A stretch of 64,000 bases of DNA from Hevea brasiliensis (Eukaryota > Streptophyta > Magnoliopsida > Malpighiales > Euphorbiaceae). Where the stretch lies: contig NC_079497.1 of the NCBI RefSeq assembly GCF_030052815.1, forward strand, positions 23,884,258-23,948,257, written 5' to 3'. Under the pieces are notes generated by a model, which saw nothing but the letters and a program-made list of their open reading frames with translations, was not told where the DNA came from and searched no databases. Below, in pieces: positions 23,476 to 35,172 of this stretch (the stretch's first letter is position 1; each line of letters begins with the position of its first letter). Position numbers and translations under genes: made by a program.

Positions 23476-24402
23476 ATGATAAGAACTTCTCAATCTGGTG
23501 AGTTGATCTTTGATCCAGAAGTAGAAAAAATAGCTAAACAGTTGAGAAAATTGGCTAAGCAAGCTCAGCAGATTCCCAGTACATTTGAAGGAGTCCAATC
23601 TCCAAGAGAATTAAGTTCATATTCGGACTCGGATTCAGATTCTGATTCTGAAAATGAAACCATGGCTGCTAGGACTTTTAAAGAGTTGGCTGCTCCTGAT
23701 CTAAACCAACAACCTTTGTGTATTCAATACCCTGCTTTAAATGTTGCTTTTGAGTTAAAATCTAGACTAATCCATTTATTGCCTAAGTTTCATGGTCTTA
23801 CAGGTGAGGATCCATATAAGCATTTAAAGGAATTTCATGTTGTGTGTTCTACCATGAAACCTCAAGGAGTTTCAGAGGATCAAATCATGCTTCGAGCTTT
23901 CCCTTTCTCCTTGGAAGGCGCAGCTAAGGATTGGTTGTATTACCTTCCTTCTGGATTTGTTAACTCATGGAATGGGATGAAGCAGATATTTTTGGAGAAG
24001 TATTTTCCTACTTCCCGTGCTGCCAATATAAGAAAAGAAATTTGTGGGATCTGATAGTACAATGGAGAGAGTTTGTATGAGTATTGGGAGAGATTTAAGA
24101 AGCTGTGTGCAAGTTGTCCCCATCATCAAATAAGTGAGCAGCTGTTGATTCAGTATTTCTATGAGGGACTTCTACCAATGGACCGCAGCATGATAGATGC
24201 TACTAGTGGAGGAGCTTTGGTTAACAAGACACCAGAAGAGGCAAGGAGGCGAATTGCTAACATGGCAGCAAACTCTCAACAGTTTGGAATGAGAATGGAT
24301 CACACACCTAAGAAGGTTAATGAGGTATGTACATCTAATCTTAAGAAACAGATTTCTGATTTAACTTCTTTAGTGAGGCAATTGGCTGTAGGGAACATGT
24401 AA
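23476..24402 (+). pseudogene. gag N-terminal and core region, Athila element D
   Basis: Capsid protein of an Athila element. From the ATG at 23476 it holds an acidic Ser/Asp repeat (SYSDSDSDSDSEN) and then the gag core: LIHLLPKFHGLTGEDPYKHL, the DQIMLRAFPFSLEGAAKDWL segment, and WNGMKQIFLEKYFP. It is cut by two consecutive stops at 24052-24057 (TGA TAG, probably from CGA CAG), and the frame resumes as SLYEYWERFKKLCASCPHHQ to LVRQLAVGNM. The reading frame is the same on both sides, so only nonsense mutations, not indels, disable this part. Product inactive. Confidence 0.88.
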
Positions 24403-25087
24403 ACTGTTAAGGAATGTGGAATTTGTTCAGGTTTAGGTCATGAGACTAACATGTGTCCTGCATTACAAGAGGATGAATCAATGCAACATGTTAATGCGGT
24501 AGGAAATTATGGATAGCCACAACGCAGGTATGATCCCTTTTTTAATACTTATAATCTAGGATGGCGAGATCATCCCAACCTGAGTTATGGGAATTAATCG
24601 GTGCAAAATCGATACCAGCAGTAGAGACCATAAGTGAATCAACCACCTCCACCTCCACCTCCACCTCCACTTCCCTCAAATCAAGGTACGTCACTCGATG
24701 AAATTGTTAAGGCTTTGACTAAAAATTCACAACAGTTTCAACAGGAGACTAGAAATAGCATTCATCAGTTAGCTTCATCTGTGAGTAAGCTAGAAGCTCA
24801 AGGTTCTGGAAAGCTTCCATCCCAAACAGTCATGAATCCCAGAGAAAATGCGAGTGCTATAATGTTGCAGAGTGGGAAAGAAGTTGCTAACCAAACTCCA
24901 CATGAGTCAATGAAAAAGAAGAAGCAAGGAGCAAAAGAGTCTGAAGTTTCTGAAGTTCCTGAAGTTGAGGTATATACTGAACCTAAATTGAATAAGGTTA
25001 ATAATTCTGTTTTTCCTCCATTCCCATGCAGGTTGGCTAAGACTAAGGAAGAAAAAACAGAAAGAAATTTTGGAGACTTTCAAGAAA
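24403..25087 (+). pseudogene. gag C-terminus with CCHC knuckle, Athila element D
   Basis: Continues gag after a TAA at 24400. A CCHC zinc knuckle (CGICSGLGHETNMC) lies near 24417-24458. A Gln/Pro-rich tract with scattered stops follows, then a run of about nine prolines encoded by CCACCT repeats at 24640-24675. Next are a Gln-rich helix-like stretch (NSQQFQQETRNSIHQLASSV) and the conserved NPRENASAIMLQSGKEV that precedes protease. The open part is 24634-25098. The proline run is a microsatellite-like expansion and probably unstable. Confidence 0.8.
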
Positions 25088-26083
25088 GTAGAGGTTAATA
25101 TACCATTACTTGATGTGAAAAAACAAGTTCCCAGGTATGCTAAATTCCTTAAGGAACTATACACTACAAAGCGCAAGTTGAGGAATAATGAGAAGATCAG
25201 TGTGGGGGAAAATGTATCGGCATTAATTCAGCAAAAATTACCTCATAAGTGTAAGGATCCAGGTTCGTTTTCTATTCCCTGCAGAATATGTGATTTTAAA
25301 TTTGAACTTGCAATGGCAGATTTAGGAGCATCTATTAATGTTATGTCAAATTCAGTTTTCCAAACTTTAAATTTGGGTCCTTTGAAAGAAACCAATGTCA
25401 TTATTCAGTTAGCTGATCATTCTAATGCTTACCCATTGGGAGTAGTTGAGGATGTGTTGGTGCAGGTTGAAAAATTGATTTTTCCTACAAATTTTTACAT
25501 TCTGGATATGGAGCATAGTGTTCCCACATCAAAGTTAGCTTTAATTTTGTTTGGAAGACCTTTCCTAAAAACTGCCAAGATAAAAATTGATGCAGATGAT
25601 GGTACCTTAACTATGGAGTTTGATGGAGAGACTGTCAAATTTAATATCTTTGATGCCATGAAGTATCCTGCTGATGACCATTCTAGTTTTTCTATTGATG
25701 TTGTTGATACATTTGTGCATAATGTTTTTGAGTTAAGCATGGAGGATGAGTTAGAAGTGGTGATTAGTCAAGGAATTCAAGAAGTCAGTACCAATCAGCC
25801 ATTAAGTGTAGAGGTTCAAGATGCAGTAATGGCATTGCAGTCATTACCTCCTGTTCCAAAAAGGTATGGAGTATTAAAGAATGACTTACCTGTATCTCAC
25901 ACAAAATTGTTACCTTCTGTGGTGCAAGCACTAGTTCTTGAACTTAAGCCTTCACCTGAGCATTTGAAGTATGTTTACTTGGGAGACAATGAGACACTTC
26001 CAGTTATCATCTCAAGCAATTTGACAAAGACTCAAGAAGAAAGATTGACTAGGGTTTTGAGGGTATACAAGGAAGCAATTTGA
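25070..26083 (+). pseudogene. Aspartic protease and RT lead-in, Athila element D
   Basis: 337-codon open segment. It starts with the Athila conserved lead-in (VNIPLLDVKKQVPRYAKFLK). The protease carries the active-site context MADLGASINVM (Asp-Leu-Gly, usual for this clade) and a second region ALILFGRPFLKTAKIKID. The long linker to RT ends with YVYLGDNETLPVIISSNL and ERLTRVLRVYKEAI. It stops at a TGA at 26081-26083, after which the frame continues as DIKGISPSVCMHKI, so again a nonsense change. It overlaps the preceding gag frame by a few codons in another frame, implying one small indel near 25070-25098. Confidence 0.88.
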
Positions 26084-26371
26084 TGGACAATAGCTGACAT
26101 CAAAGGTATAAGTCCATCAGTGTGCATGCACAAGATTTTACTGGAAAATGATGCTAAACCAAGTAAAGAAGCTCAAAGGAGATTGAACCCACAGATCATG
26201 GAGGTTGTGAAGAGGGAGATTTTAAAGCTACTGGATGCAAGAGTTATTTACCCAATTTCAGACAGTAAATGGGTAAGTCCAGTCCAAGTAGTGCTAAAAA
26301 AATCAGGAGTCACTGTGATAACAAATCAAGATAATGAGCTTGTTCCAACAAGAATTCAGAATGGATGGTGA
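26084..26371 (+). pseudogene. RT N-terminal part, Athila element D (split)
   Basis: RT entry segment (HKILLENDAKPSKEAQRRLN, ILKLLDARVIYPISDSKWVS, VQVVLKKSGVTV). The frame runs to GW at 26368 and a TGA (probably from CGA, giving the Arg expected before MCVDY). It is then interrupted by the solo LTR of copia family K and resumes at 28462 as MCVDYHKLN. Joining the two halves across the 5-bp duplication restores continuous RT DNA, proving the LTR is an insertion. Confidence 0.88.
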
Positions 26372-26374
26372 ATG
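26370..26374. repeat. Left target-site duplication of solo LTR K
   Basis: GAATG, repeated exactly at 28460-28464. Confidence 0.9.
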
Positions 26375-28459
26375 TGTTAGTAGTATGCCTTAGAGCATAT
26401 CATTTAGTATGTATCTTGTACATATTTTGTTAAAAAAAAAAAAGGCAATTTCACTTTTCCATTTACATAATATATTTATATGTAATAGAAAAGGTCCATT
26501 GATATTTTGTTAGAAATTCTATTCTTAAGTTATTAAGAATATGAGTGACAGTATTTCTAACACTAAGTATCAGAAATTGGTTCACAATCGATGATACTTC
26601 ACAATAAGGACATGACTTATCCAGAAATATTGTAATCATGTTTGTTCCCAAGGTATTTATATGAGACATAAATAAGATGGAATGGTGAGTCTTATGCCAT
26701 ATAACAAACATGATAGGCACTTATACATGATAAGTAGGCCGAACCAGTGACGCATATGACAAGCACATGGAGTTTACTCTTGTCAATGCATTGTCATATA
26801 TCATATCAGTGCATATAATCTTTAGACCTGAGATAACAACGTTATCTTGTATATAGGTGGTTTGAGTTTGATACTACTTTCATACTTATACTGTGTATGG
26901 GTATATAGGCATGTGGTGGCTCCTCTAGTTATATATAGAGGTAGGTGTTGATCAAGATGGAATCTATTACCCTAAATAAATAGGGATAAAGTCCTATGTT
27001 CATTTAATTGTTCTTGATGTTTTAAGTTCCTAGCCAGGACAGACAGATTTAGTCAGAAAAGAGTTTCTAACAAGAAAAACTAATTAATCAAGAACTGGAA
27101 TTAAAAGAGAACATAATATTCATAGCGAATGGGGTTTAACATAAACTATGACTACAACTCGAATTAGGATTTTGTAACAGAGAGATTTTAGTGCATGGTA
27201 ACATATGATTAAAGGTTCATTTAAGGTATTCCTTATTACTGATTGGGTGGCCATGGCACGCTATGCTAGGTGTCAACCATGGTTTATGAGATGCCAAAAA
27301 TGATTTAGAGAAATCATTTATGATAAGAAAGAGTTCTGATGATATTAAGAGTTAATATCATATCTCATTGCCAATTAGTGATGAGCTTAGTAAGTCATAC
27401 ACATACACAAGATAATCACCAAGTAAAATGTGATTTAATTGATTAATTAAAGAGTTTAATTAATTAATTAAATAAATAGGTTTGGTTTGCAATAAGATTA
27501 CAAAGTCCCTAGCATGACTTGAGGCCAAATCTAGGTTATTGGATGTATAGTATAAGTTAAATTTATATTTAAAGTATTTAAATATGAATTTAATTGTGAG
27601 AAATTAATTATTAGAGATTAATTAATTAATTTATATTTTATATAAATTGATTAAAAGAGAAGAAATAATGATTTTGGGTTGAGAACTCGAAATTACAACA
27701 TAAGGGTAATTTGGTCATTTCACATGGTGACATATGGCACCATATTAGCTTGCCATTTGTCTTCCTATCATGTATGATGATCAAAGTCAAGATTAAATCT
27801 AGCTTTGACACTTAGCTTAATGTGATTAGGTCAATTAAAAAGAAGATGCAATGTGGAGGTGACATGTGGCATAAGGTTTAAGTGATGACCTAATTATAAA
27901 AGGGAAAAGAAAAGAAGAAACACTCACTCTCTTATTTTCTCTCAAGGTGGTGGCACACTTTGTTCTTCCTCTCCTCTTCTTCTTTTCTCATCAATTCAAA
28001 GAGAATTGTCTAAGTTCCTTTTAATTATAATTGCTAGAAATTGTTTCTAGTGTCCTATACACACATACAACCTCTCTAAAGGTACAATTTATAATTGGTT
28101 GGCAAAATCTTGAGAAGCAAATTGGGGGCTGCCCATTGGTGATCTTGATGTGTACAAGCTAGAGGGACAACATTGGGGTCCTAGGTGCTTCCTAAAGGTG
28201 CTAATCACATCCATTGTGCATCAAAGAGGTTAGTGCTCTAATTCCTCTTTTAAACTAGGGTTTAAATGAATTAATTTGTTAATTCACAATCTTGAATGGC
28301 AAACATAGATCCTAATGTATATTAAAAGTGTTTTAATATGCAATTGAGCATTGAAATTAATTAGGCACATAAAGTATGTGGTATGATGCATGTAACCCTA
28401 GAAAAAAAATTTTATAATTCAATGGTCTAATGAACAACTTTCATGCTTCCGCTCCTTCA
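26375..28459 (+). repeat. Solo LTR of copia family K inside Athila RT
   Basis: 2085 bp, TGTTAGTAGT...GCTCCTTCA, flanked by GAATG duplications. It is homologous, in opposite orientation, to the two LTRs of element K (41881-54914 split, and 58690-60694). No internal retroelement sequence remains, so it formed by LTR-LTR recombination. It contains a poly-A tract near 26432 and TTAATTAATTAA tracts. No coding sequence. Confidence 0.92.
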
Positions 28460-28464
28460 GAATG
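28460..28464. repeat. Right target-site duplication of solo LTR K
   Basis: GAATG, identical to 26370-26374. The RT reading continues from here. Confidence 0.9.
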
Positions 28465-29754
28465 TGCGTAGACTACCACAAGCTGAATTCAACAACACAG
28501 AAGGACCACTTCCCACTGCCATTCATTGATCATATGCTTGAGCGGTTAGCAGGTAAGTCTTACTTCTGCTTTCTTGATGGCTTTTCTGGATATAATCAAA
28601 TTGTGATTGCACTAGAGGATCAAGAGAAGACTACCTTCACTTGTCCTTTTGGAACTTTTGCTTTTAGAAGGATTCTCTTTGGGCTTTGTAATGCACCTAC
28701 CACATTTCAGAGATGCATGATGAGCATATTTTCATATTACATTGATAATTGCATTGAGGTGTTCATGGATGATTTTACTATGTATGGTGATTCATTTGAT
28801 GCATGTTTACATCATTTGACTTCTGTTCTTGAGAGATGCATTGAGAAAAATCTTGTTTTGAATTATGAGAAATGTTATTTTACGGTGGAACGGGGGATTG
28901 TTTTGGGTCATGTTGTTTCTAATAGGGGTATTGAGGTGGATAAATCTAAAATTGATTTAATTGTGAACTTGCCCTACCCCACAACTATGAGGGAAGTATG
29001 CTTTTTTCTTGGTCATGCAGGTTTCTATCGCAGGTTTATTAAGGATTTCTCTAAGTTAGCATTGCCTTTATCTAAACTCTTGCAAAAAGATGTTTCTTTT
29101 GAGTTGAGTGAAGAGTGTAAGGAGGCTTTTGACAAATTGAAATCTGTATTGACATCACCCCCTATTATCCAGGCTCCTGATTGGACTATACCATTTGAAA
29201 TTATGTGTGACACGAGTAATTATGCAGTAGGAGCAGTTTTAGGGCAGCGTGTTAGGAAGCTTTTTCATGTGATTTATTATCCATCCAAAACACTCAATTC
29301 AACTCAGTGTAATTATTCTATGATCGAAAAAAAGTTTTTTGCTATAGTTTTTGCTTTAGATAAATTTCGGTCATATTTGCTTAGTTCTAAAATAATTATC
29401 TTCTCTTATCATGTAGCGTTGAAGTATCTCTTGGCAAAGAAGGAAGCAAAAACAGGGTTGATTAGATGGATCCTTCTGCTGCAAGAATTTGATCTTCAAA
29501 TCAAGGATAAGAAAGGAGCTGAGAACCTGGTAGCAGATCATTTGAGCAGGTTAGTGACACAAGAAGAGCCAGTTCTTTTGCAGGAACTTTTTCCTGATGA
29601 GCAGTTATTTAAATTACAAGATATGATCCCTTGGTATGCTGATTTGGTGAATTATTTGGTTATTAAGATTGTGCCTTTTGATTTGAGTAGAGCTAAGAAA
29701 GAGAAATTGAAAAGTGAGGCTAAGTATTATGTGTGGGATGACTCATATTTGTGA
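28462..29754 (+). pseudogene. RT catalytic half and RNase H, Athila element D
   Basis: 430-codon open segment, the longest coding stretch of the window. The RT palm starts MCVDYHKLNSTTQKDHFPLP. Further motifs are the SYFCFLDGFSGYNQI region, FGTFAFRRILFGLCNAPTTF, catalytic FMDDF near residue 96, and thumb GFYRRFIKDFSK. RNase H follows (PFEIMCDTSNYAVGAVLGQR, SMIEKKFFAIVFALDKFRSY, ENLVADHLSRL). Some RNase H positions look altered (IIFSYHVALKYL where Asp-His is expected: TDH-type to SYH), which would remove a catalytic residue. It stops with TGA at 29752. Highly similar to Athila pol in domain order, but split and inactive. Confidence 0.9.
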
Positions 29755-30925
29755 AAATTTTGTTCAGATCAAATTATTAGGAAATGTGTTCCTGATAACG
29801 AGATTCAATCTATTCTTGTTTTTTGTCATGCCTATGCACGTGGAGGTCATTTTGGACCCAAGAGAACAGGTAGAAAAATATTAGACTGTTGTTTTTACTG
29901 GCTCATTATATTTCGTGATTCAAATGATTTGCAAAAATTGTGAACAATTTCAAAGAACAGGAAGTTTAACCCTTAAGAATGAGATGATTCAGAATCCAAT
30001 ACTTGTTTGTGACATTTTTTATGTGTGGGGTATTGATTTTATGGGTCCATTTCCTTCTTCTTTTGGCTTTGTTTATATATTACTTACTGTTGATTATGTT
30101 TTGAAATGGGTGGAAGCCAAAGCCACCAGGACTGATGATTCTAAAGTTGTTGTAGGTTTTATCAAGTCAAACATTTTTTGTAGGTTTGAAGTTCCTAGAG
30201 CTTTGATCAGTGACTAGGGCACACATTTTTATAATAGAACTGTTGAGGCATTATTGAGGAGATATTGTGTTTTCCATAGAGTATCTACAGCTTATCATCC
30301 TCAAACAAGTGGGCAAGCAGAGGTGTCTAACAGAGAGATCAAGTTTATTTTGGAAAAAACAGTGAAGCCAAATAGAAAAGATTAGAGCCTTAGACTTGAT
30401 GATGCTTTGTGGGCTTACAGGACTACTTATAAGAAACCCATAGGTATGTCCCCCTACAGATTGGTATTTGGTAAGTTGTGTCACCTTCCTGTTGAGTTAG
30501 AACATAAGGCTTATTGGGCTATTAGACATTGTAATTTGGATTTGGATAATGCTGGTGCGGAAAGAAAATTACAATTACAGGAATTAGAGGAAATTCGACT
30601 TGAGGCTTATGAGAATTCTAGGATCTATAAAGAAAATACCAAGGCATTTCATAACAAACTAATTCTAAGGAAGCAGTTTGTGATTAGGAAAAAAGTTTTA
30701 TTGTATAATTCTATATTGAAGCTGATGCCTGGTAAGTTGCGTTCTCGTTGGATTGGACCATTTGTTGTTACTAATGTGTTTCCTTATGGTGCAGTTGAAA
30801 TTCAAAGTTTAGGAACTAACAAGGTGTTCAAGGTCAACGGTCATAGACTCAAGCCATTTTATGAGGGGTTTCAAGAGCATATAGTGGAGGAGCTCAAATT
30901 GAGTAACTCAATTTATGTGAATTAA
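29755..30925 (+). pseudogene. Integrase, Athila element D
   Basis: Integrase region continuing pol. The zinc domain is at about 29760-29990 (CHAYARGGHFGPKRT, then the [11 protein letters not shown] segment). The catalytic core follows: [17 protein letters not shown] with the first Asp, PRALISD with the second Asp followed by an in-frame TAG, and [19 protein letters not shown] with the Glu. [20 protein letters not shown] and a C-terminal domain ending [20 protein letters not shown] follow. Two more in-frame stops look like TGG-to-TAG, for example after KPNRKD at about 30384. The C-terminal 172 codons (30407-30925) are open. No chromodomain is present. Confidence 0.88.
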
Positions 30926-30961
30926 GGAGCTTTGTCATTTCGAGCTAACGACGATAAACAA

Positions 30962-31002
30962 AAGCGCTTCTTGGGAGGCAACCCATGGGTGGCTTGTTAG
31001 CC
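30962..31002 (+). promoter_or_regulatory. Palindromic block after Athila pol
   Basis: Three palindromes in tandem: AAGCGCTT, ACCCATGGGT (overlapping TGGGAGGCAACCCA) and GGCT-TGTT-AGCC. The GGGAGGCAACCC block after pol is a recurrent feature of Athila elements as I know them. It may fold as RNA; function not known to me. Confidence 0.5.
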
Positions 31003-31142
31003 ATAATCAAATTTGTTTTATTTCCCTTATCTTATTTTATTTTCTAGGATTTTTTTTTTCTTCTTTTCTTTTGCATTTGGGCTTTACGTTGGGGACAATG
31101 TAAGTTTTAAGTGTGGGGGAGGAGAAATTTATTGCTGCAATT

Positions 31143-31145
<3 letters not shown>

Positions 31146-31187
<42 letters not shown>
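31146..31187. repeat. AT dinucleotide microsatellite
   Basis: About 20 uninterrupted TA units. Confidence 0.95.
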
Positions 31188-31194
<7 letters not shown>

Positions 31195-32022
31195 CATTCT
31201 CATAAGCTTGATTCATGATTCTGTATTAACTCTCGGAGAGAAGTGCTTTGTCCTTGAAATGACTTTTCTATTTTAGATTGAATTTTTGAGATTTTAGGCA
31301 AGGTAATAGTAACTTTAATGATGGATTTTCCCTCTTCTCCATACCATAGAGTAATTTTTTTCCTACATAAATCATTTAGGCTTGATTTAATGGTGAAATA
31401 ATTAGTTATGTGTACTTTATACTAGTGTCATGCATATTTCAGAACTTTGTTTAATCTATCAGGGCACTTTATAATATGTAGATGCATAAATTGGGAGAAA
31501 TAAAAGGCTGAACTTCAAAATTGTTCTGCTATTTTAGTTAAGCAAAGTAACCAGGAGTCTTCATGAACCCCATGTCGATTCTCAGGCCAAGAGCTAGCTA
31601 GGATATGAGCAAGGTGCTTTTCTGAAGGTGACGGTTAAAACAAAAGAAAAAAAAAAGTAACTGTGACAAGAGAGAAGTACCAATTTCAAATAACTATTAG
31701 TAAAAAAAAGCTCATTTTTATCTCCCCTAAGATTTGCAAAGAGCTATAATTGTTGTGCCTTGATAAATTAGCCTTTTGTTTTGGTATGTATTGATTTAAA
31801 ATTTTATGGAACTTTAATTGTGTGAGCTTAATTGATTTCAAGCCTTTTGTTTTGTGTTGGAGAATTGTTAATAGAATTTGTTGTGATGGTTATTACCTTA
31901 CTTGCCTCTTCTTTCAAACTTTTAATCTTTTGTTAGAAAATGTTGTGTTAGGGTGAAGTTAAGTGAACTTCTAAGTGGAGTTGATTGAGAGTTTAAGACA
32001 TGCTTGAGGACAAGCATGGAAT

Positions 32023-32037
32023 AAGTGTGGGGGAATT
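32023..32037 (+). other. Polypurine tract of Athila element D
   Basis: AAGTGTGGGGGAATT directly before the 3' LTR start TGACAAGTGC. Confidence 0.8.
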
Positions 32038-33744
32038 TGACAAGTGCATAATTTATTAATTTTATTCCCATCACATTTAGTGTTTCTAGTGTATTTTTAT
32101 GCCTAATTTAGTTGATTAAAGTATAATTATCATTTAGGTATATTTTTATATAGTTATGGGAATAATTGTGTTAAATGAAGAAATTTTTAGCATGTGCTTT
32201 AATTTGACCTTTGCTATATTTTTCAGGCATTTCTAAAGTTGTAGATCTCCAAATTGAGTGTTGTTTAATTCATTGAAAAGCTAAGTCAGAGCATTACAAA
32301 TGACAAAAAGGGACCAAAGCCCAAATCAGTCTCCAAGGTTAACAAAATGAGCTATGGATCTATTGCAAAAGCCCATACTTGATTTGTCACTACCAGTCTT
32401 GGGATTTATTTTATATCTATAGCTTCAGAGGTCCAAATGAAGCAAACCTAAGCCCAATTGAACCTTAAGAGCCACCTCTACAATTGTTGTGAAGGGTTAA
32501 AAGTGAGATAAGGCCATTTTAATTGTCAAAAAAGGCAATGAAATCAAGATTATGGGTTGGACTGTTTGTCAGAACTAGTCTCAGTTTTTAGCTTATAACT
32601 TGGGCTGCAGATCTCAGATTTGGGCAAATGAGTACCCGTTGGAAAGCTAAGAAATAGACTACAACTTTCCTGAAGAAGGTAAAGGCAGATTTGAAAGGGA
32701 AATGGCTGAAAAACTGTCGTGATTGCAAAATAGAAAATCTGTCTTTTGAATTTCAAAACTTTTCCAAGTTTGGCTCTCATCTTTGGGATTAGGTTTTTTA
32801 TTATAAAGACCATCTTCATGCAGTAGCTGACATACAACCATTCAGCAGCTTCGAACACCATAGAAGACCTTCATTCTCCATTCCTTTTTTAGTTTTCTTC
32901 TTTATTTTTCTTCAATTTTCTATAAGCCATGAACATGAGTGGCTAAGTTCTAAATTCAGTTCAAGGGATTCTAGTTCTATTGCATGATTTGTGAGACCAG
33001 GTTCTTAATTTAAATTATGTCTTTTTGAATATCTATTTGTTTACCGATTTCATTATTTTTGATCTATTGAATGATTTGCTAAAAAGGCCTATTAGTCAAT
33101 TGTTTGATGTGATCAATTGCTAGTTCATCTTCATAATCTGTAATTATTGTGTAAGATTGAATGTGAGTAGTAATTAGGTTTTATTGATTATGATCCAAGT
33201 TTTCGATAATAACCTAAGGAAATAATAGGGTGAATTAAATGATTTATGCTTTATAAATCGTTGTTCAGCTTAACTACTTCCTGTTCTTAAAGTAGTTATT
33301 AATTTGATGAGGATTGCTTAATACCAATTCAGTTAATAATTAGAGTCAACAGGAGTGCTGGGCTCGAATTGATGAGTATAGGGAAGTAAGGGGTTTCACC
33401 TCGCTGTTTGGTAAATCTACATTAAGTATTAAATGAGAGATAATTATATTTCTTTTATCTATGATCGAGTCATGCATTGGAATGTGAATTACCTTAGACT
33501 GAAGTTTGTTTAATTTGAGAGTTTCATATTTAAATTTAGTTCTTTATTTTCTGAACGTGATTTCTTTCTTCTGATTTAGTGTTACAACCCCCCTCCCCCC
33601 ACCTTTTCTTTTCCCATTGCACAAGTGTATGAAAATTAATAATTTAGTCTCTAGGGTTCGACCTGGATTACCACTTGCTGCAAAAAATATTTCATTACTG
33701 GTAATTTCAGTTAATTTAATTTTTGGTGGATTTGACAACCATCA
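32038..33744 (+). repeat. 3' LTR of Athila element D
   Basis: 1707 bp, TGACAAGTGC...CAACCATCA. It is homologous to 21595-23159, to the minus-strand solo LTR 38730-40437 and to the split LTR 41226-61738. Confidence 0.93.
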
Positions 33745-33752
33745 ATGAACTA

Positions 33753-34515
33753 GAATTAAGTTATAAGAAAAATAAACTTTTGAAAAATGAGTTTGCTCAT
33801 TTGAGGAAGGAGAATGAGACCTAAATTAAGGATGGTAAGCTTTTAGGTAATGATATGCAAAAATCCTTAGATGAACTCTCATTAGAGAATGAGAAGTTAA
33901 AGAATGAAATTACTGAGTTAAAAGCTTCTCTTTCCAAATTTGCTAAAGGAAAGGAAAAACTTGATGAAATTTTAGACTCTCAAAGGTCTCCTATCATCAA
34001 GTATGGACTTGGCTATAGCAAATTTATCCAAGCACCTCCTTCCAAGACCATATTTATTAAAGCATCTAGTTCTAGTGAGCTTAGTCCCCAAGTGCCTAAT
34101 CCAAAGGTGTCCAATCCTAAAGGACAAAAACCAAAAATATCTTATGAATATGAAACTAGAAAGACTTCATTTCATCAACATGCTCCTAGATAAAATGTAA
34201 ATTGAACATATACATCTAGGAGAGTTGCATCTAGGCCAAACTTTCATAAGGGATATACTACTAGGCCTCATAACTATCATCATACTCACCATGCCTCATG
34301 CTTACATGCACTTAATGGACTAAAAAAGAATGGTCACATGAGACCATATGCACATTCTCATGCACATAGACCAAGAACAAGAAGGTTTAATGGTCATTGT
34401 CACTATTGTGGTAAGTTTGGTCACACCAACTATAGGTGTGCCATTAGGAAAGTCCATCTTGGATATGGTAGAATATTTGATTCAAATGATAGAACCACTA
34501 ACCTCTAAGGACCCA
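33753..34515 (+). pseudogene. gag C-terminal part with coiled coil and zinc knuckle, element E
   Basis: Capsid/nucleocapsid fragment. The Lys/Glu/Leu-rich heptad-like stretch (LENEKLKNEITELKASLSKF) predicts a coiled coil. A Ser/Pro-rich basic region and a CCHC knuckle (CHYCGKFGHTNYRC at 34398-34439) follow. The knuckle lies in a different frame segment from the first open stretch, and stops occur near 33823 and 34192, so the frame is degraded. The N-terminal gag is absent because element D abuts at 33744. Lineage call rests on the coiled coil plus knuckle layout. Confidence 0.75.
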
Positions 34516-34558
34516 AGTACATTTGGGTACCTAAAGTAAATTGAATTATCTTGTATAG

Positions 34559-34780
34559 GTGTGCTTGAAATCCTCTAAGCTTAAAAGCAAGTGGTATTTG
34601 GATAGTGGATATTCAAGACACATGACCAGAAATGCCAACATTTTCCTTTCACTTGAAAAGAAAGATAGAGGTGGGCAACTGACCTTTGGTGACAATGGTA
34701 AAGGTAAAATTATGGGGATAGGTAAGATTGGTAAGGAAAAGTCCCATATTCTTAATAAAGTACTTTGGTTGATGGTTTAA
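34559..34780 (+). pseudogene. Aspartic protease, copia element E
   Basis: 73-codon open segment with the copia protease context WYLDSGYSRHMTRNANIF (Asp-Ser-Gly intact), then GGQLTFGDNGKGKIMGIGKI. This enzyme would cleave the copia polyprotein. A frameshift after VLWLMV separates it from the next segment (YNLLSVSQL-like context in another frame at about 34785). Short compared with a full protease plus linker. Confidence 0.85.
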
Positions 34781-34794
34781 AATATAATTTACTT

Positions 34795-35172
34795 AGTGTT
34801 AGTCAATTATGTGATAAAGGTTATAGGGTCATTTTTTAGTCTAAATCTTGCTTTGTATCTAGAATGTGTGATAATAAAATATTATTTATCGGTGAAAGAA
34901 TTGAAAATATTTATGTTATTGATTTGCATGCTTTGTCTAACAAAGATATCAAGTGTTTTGTTTCTATTAGTGATGACTCTTGGACTTGGCATAGAAGGCT
35001 TGCACATGCTAGCATGGACTTTCTTGCAAACTTGAATAAGGATGAGCTAATTAATGGGCTTCCAAAGATTAATTTTCAAAAGGACAAAGTGTGTGATGCG
35101 TGCCAAATGGGTAAGCAAGTTGAGAGCTCTTTTAAATCTATTCATAAGGCATCTACTTGTAGACCCCTTTAA
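34795..35172 (+). pseudogene. GAG-pre-integrase zinc domain, element E
   Basis: Open at 34864-35172. It contains TWHRRLAHASMDFLANLNK with the His pair and CDACQMGKQVESSFKS with the Cys pair, the HHCC domain that precedes copia integrase. It ends at a stop (TAA at 35170) just before LLHMDLF. Real domain, no longer joined to the core. Confidence 0.85.

Larger units (their letters stand above)
30926..32022 (+). other. 3' non-coding region of Athila element D
   Basis: 1.1 kb between pol and the polypurine tract. It contains the palindromic block at 30962-31002, a first GTGTGGGGGAGGAGA purine tract at about 31112, an AT dinucleotide repeat and AT-rich DNA. No env-like open frame is visible, although many Athila elements have one. 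Confidence 0.6.
21595..33744 (+). mobile_element. Element D: Athila-type Ty3/gypsy retrotransposon
   Basis: Plus-strand element with 5' LTR (truncated), Asp-tRNA primer site, gag, protease, RT, RNase H, integrase, polypurine tract and 3' LTR. The gag core and the protease MADLGASINVM context are typical of the Athila clade, as is the conserved AAGCGCTT...GGGAGGCAACCCA block after pol. No env-like frame is present. The RT is interrupted by a copia solo LTR (26375-28459). All long frames carry stops that mostly look like C-to-T or G-to-A changes. It lies at the broken 5' side of copia element E, so it may have inserted in that element's gag. Right duplication candidate ATGAA (33745-33749) cannot be paired because the left end is lost. 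Confidence 0.88.

Noticed and set aside
28462..30925. Integrated pararetrovirus (caulimovirid) origin
   Set aside because: Presence of integrase, LTRs and an Asp-tRNA primer site identifies a Ty3/gypsy element; no movement protein or viral coat motif seen.
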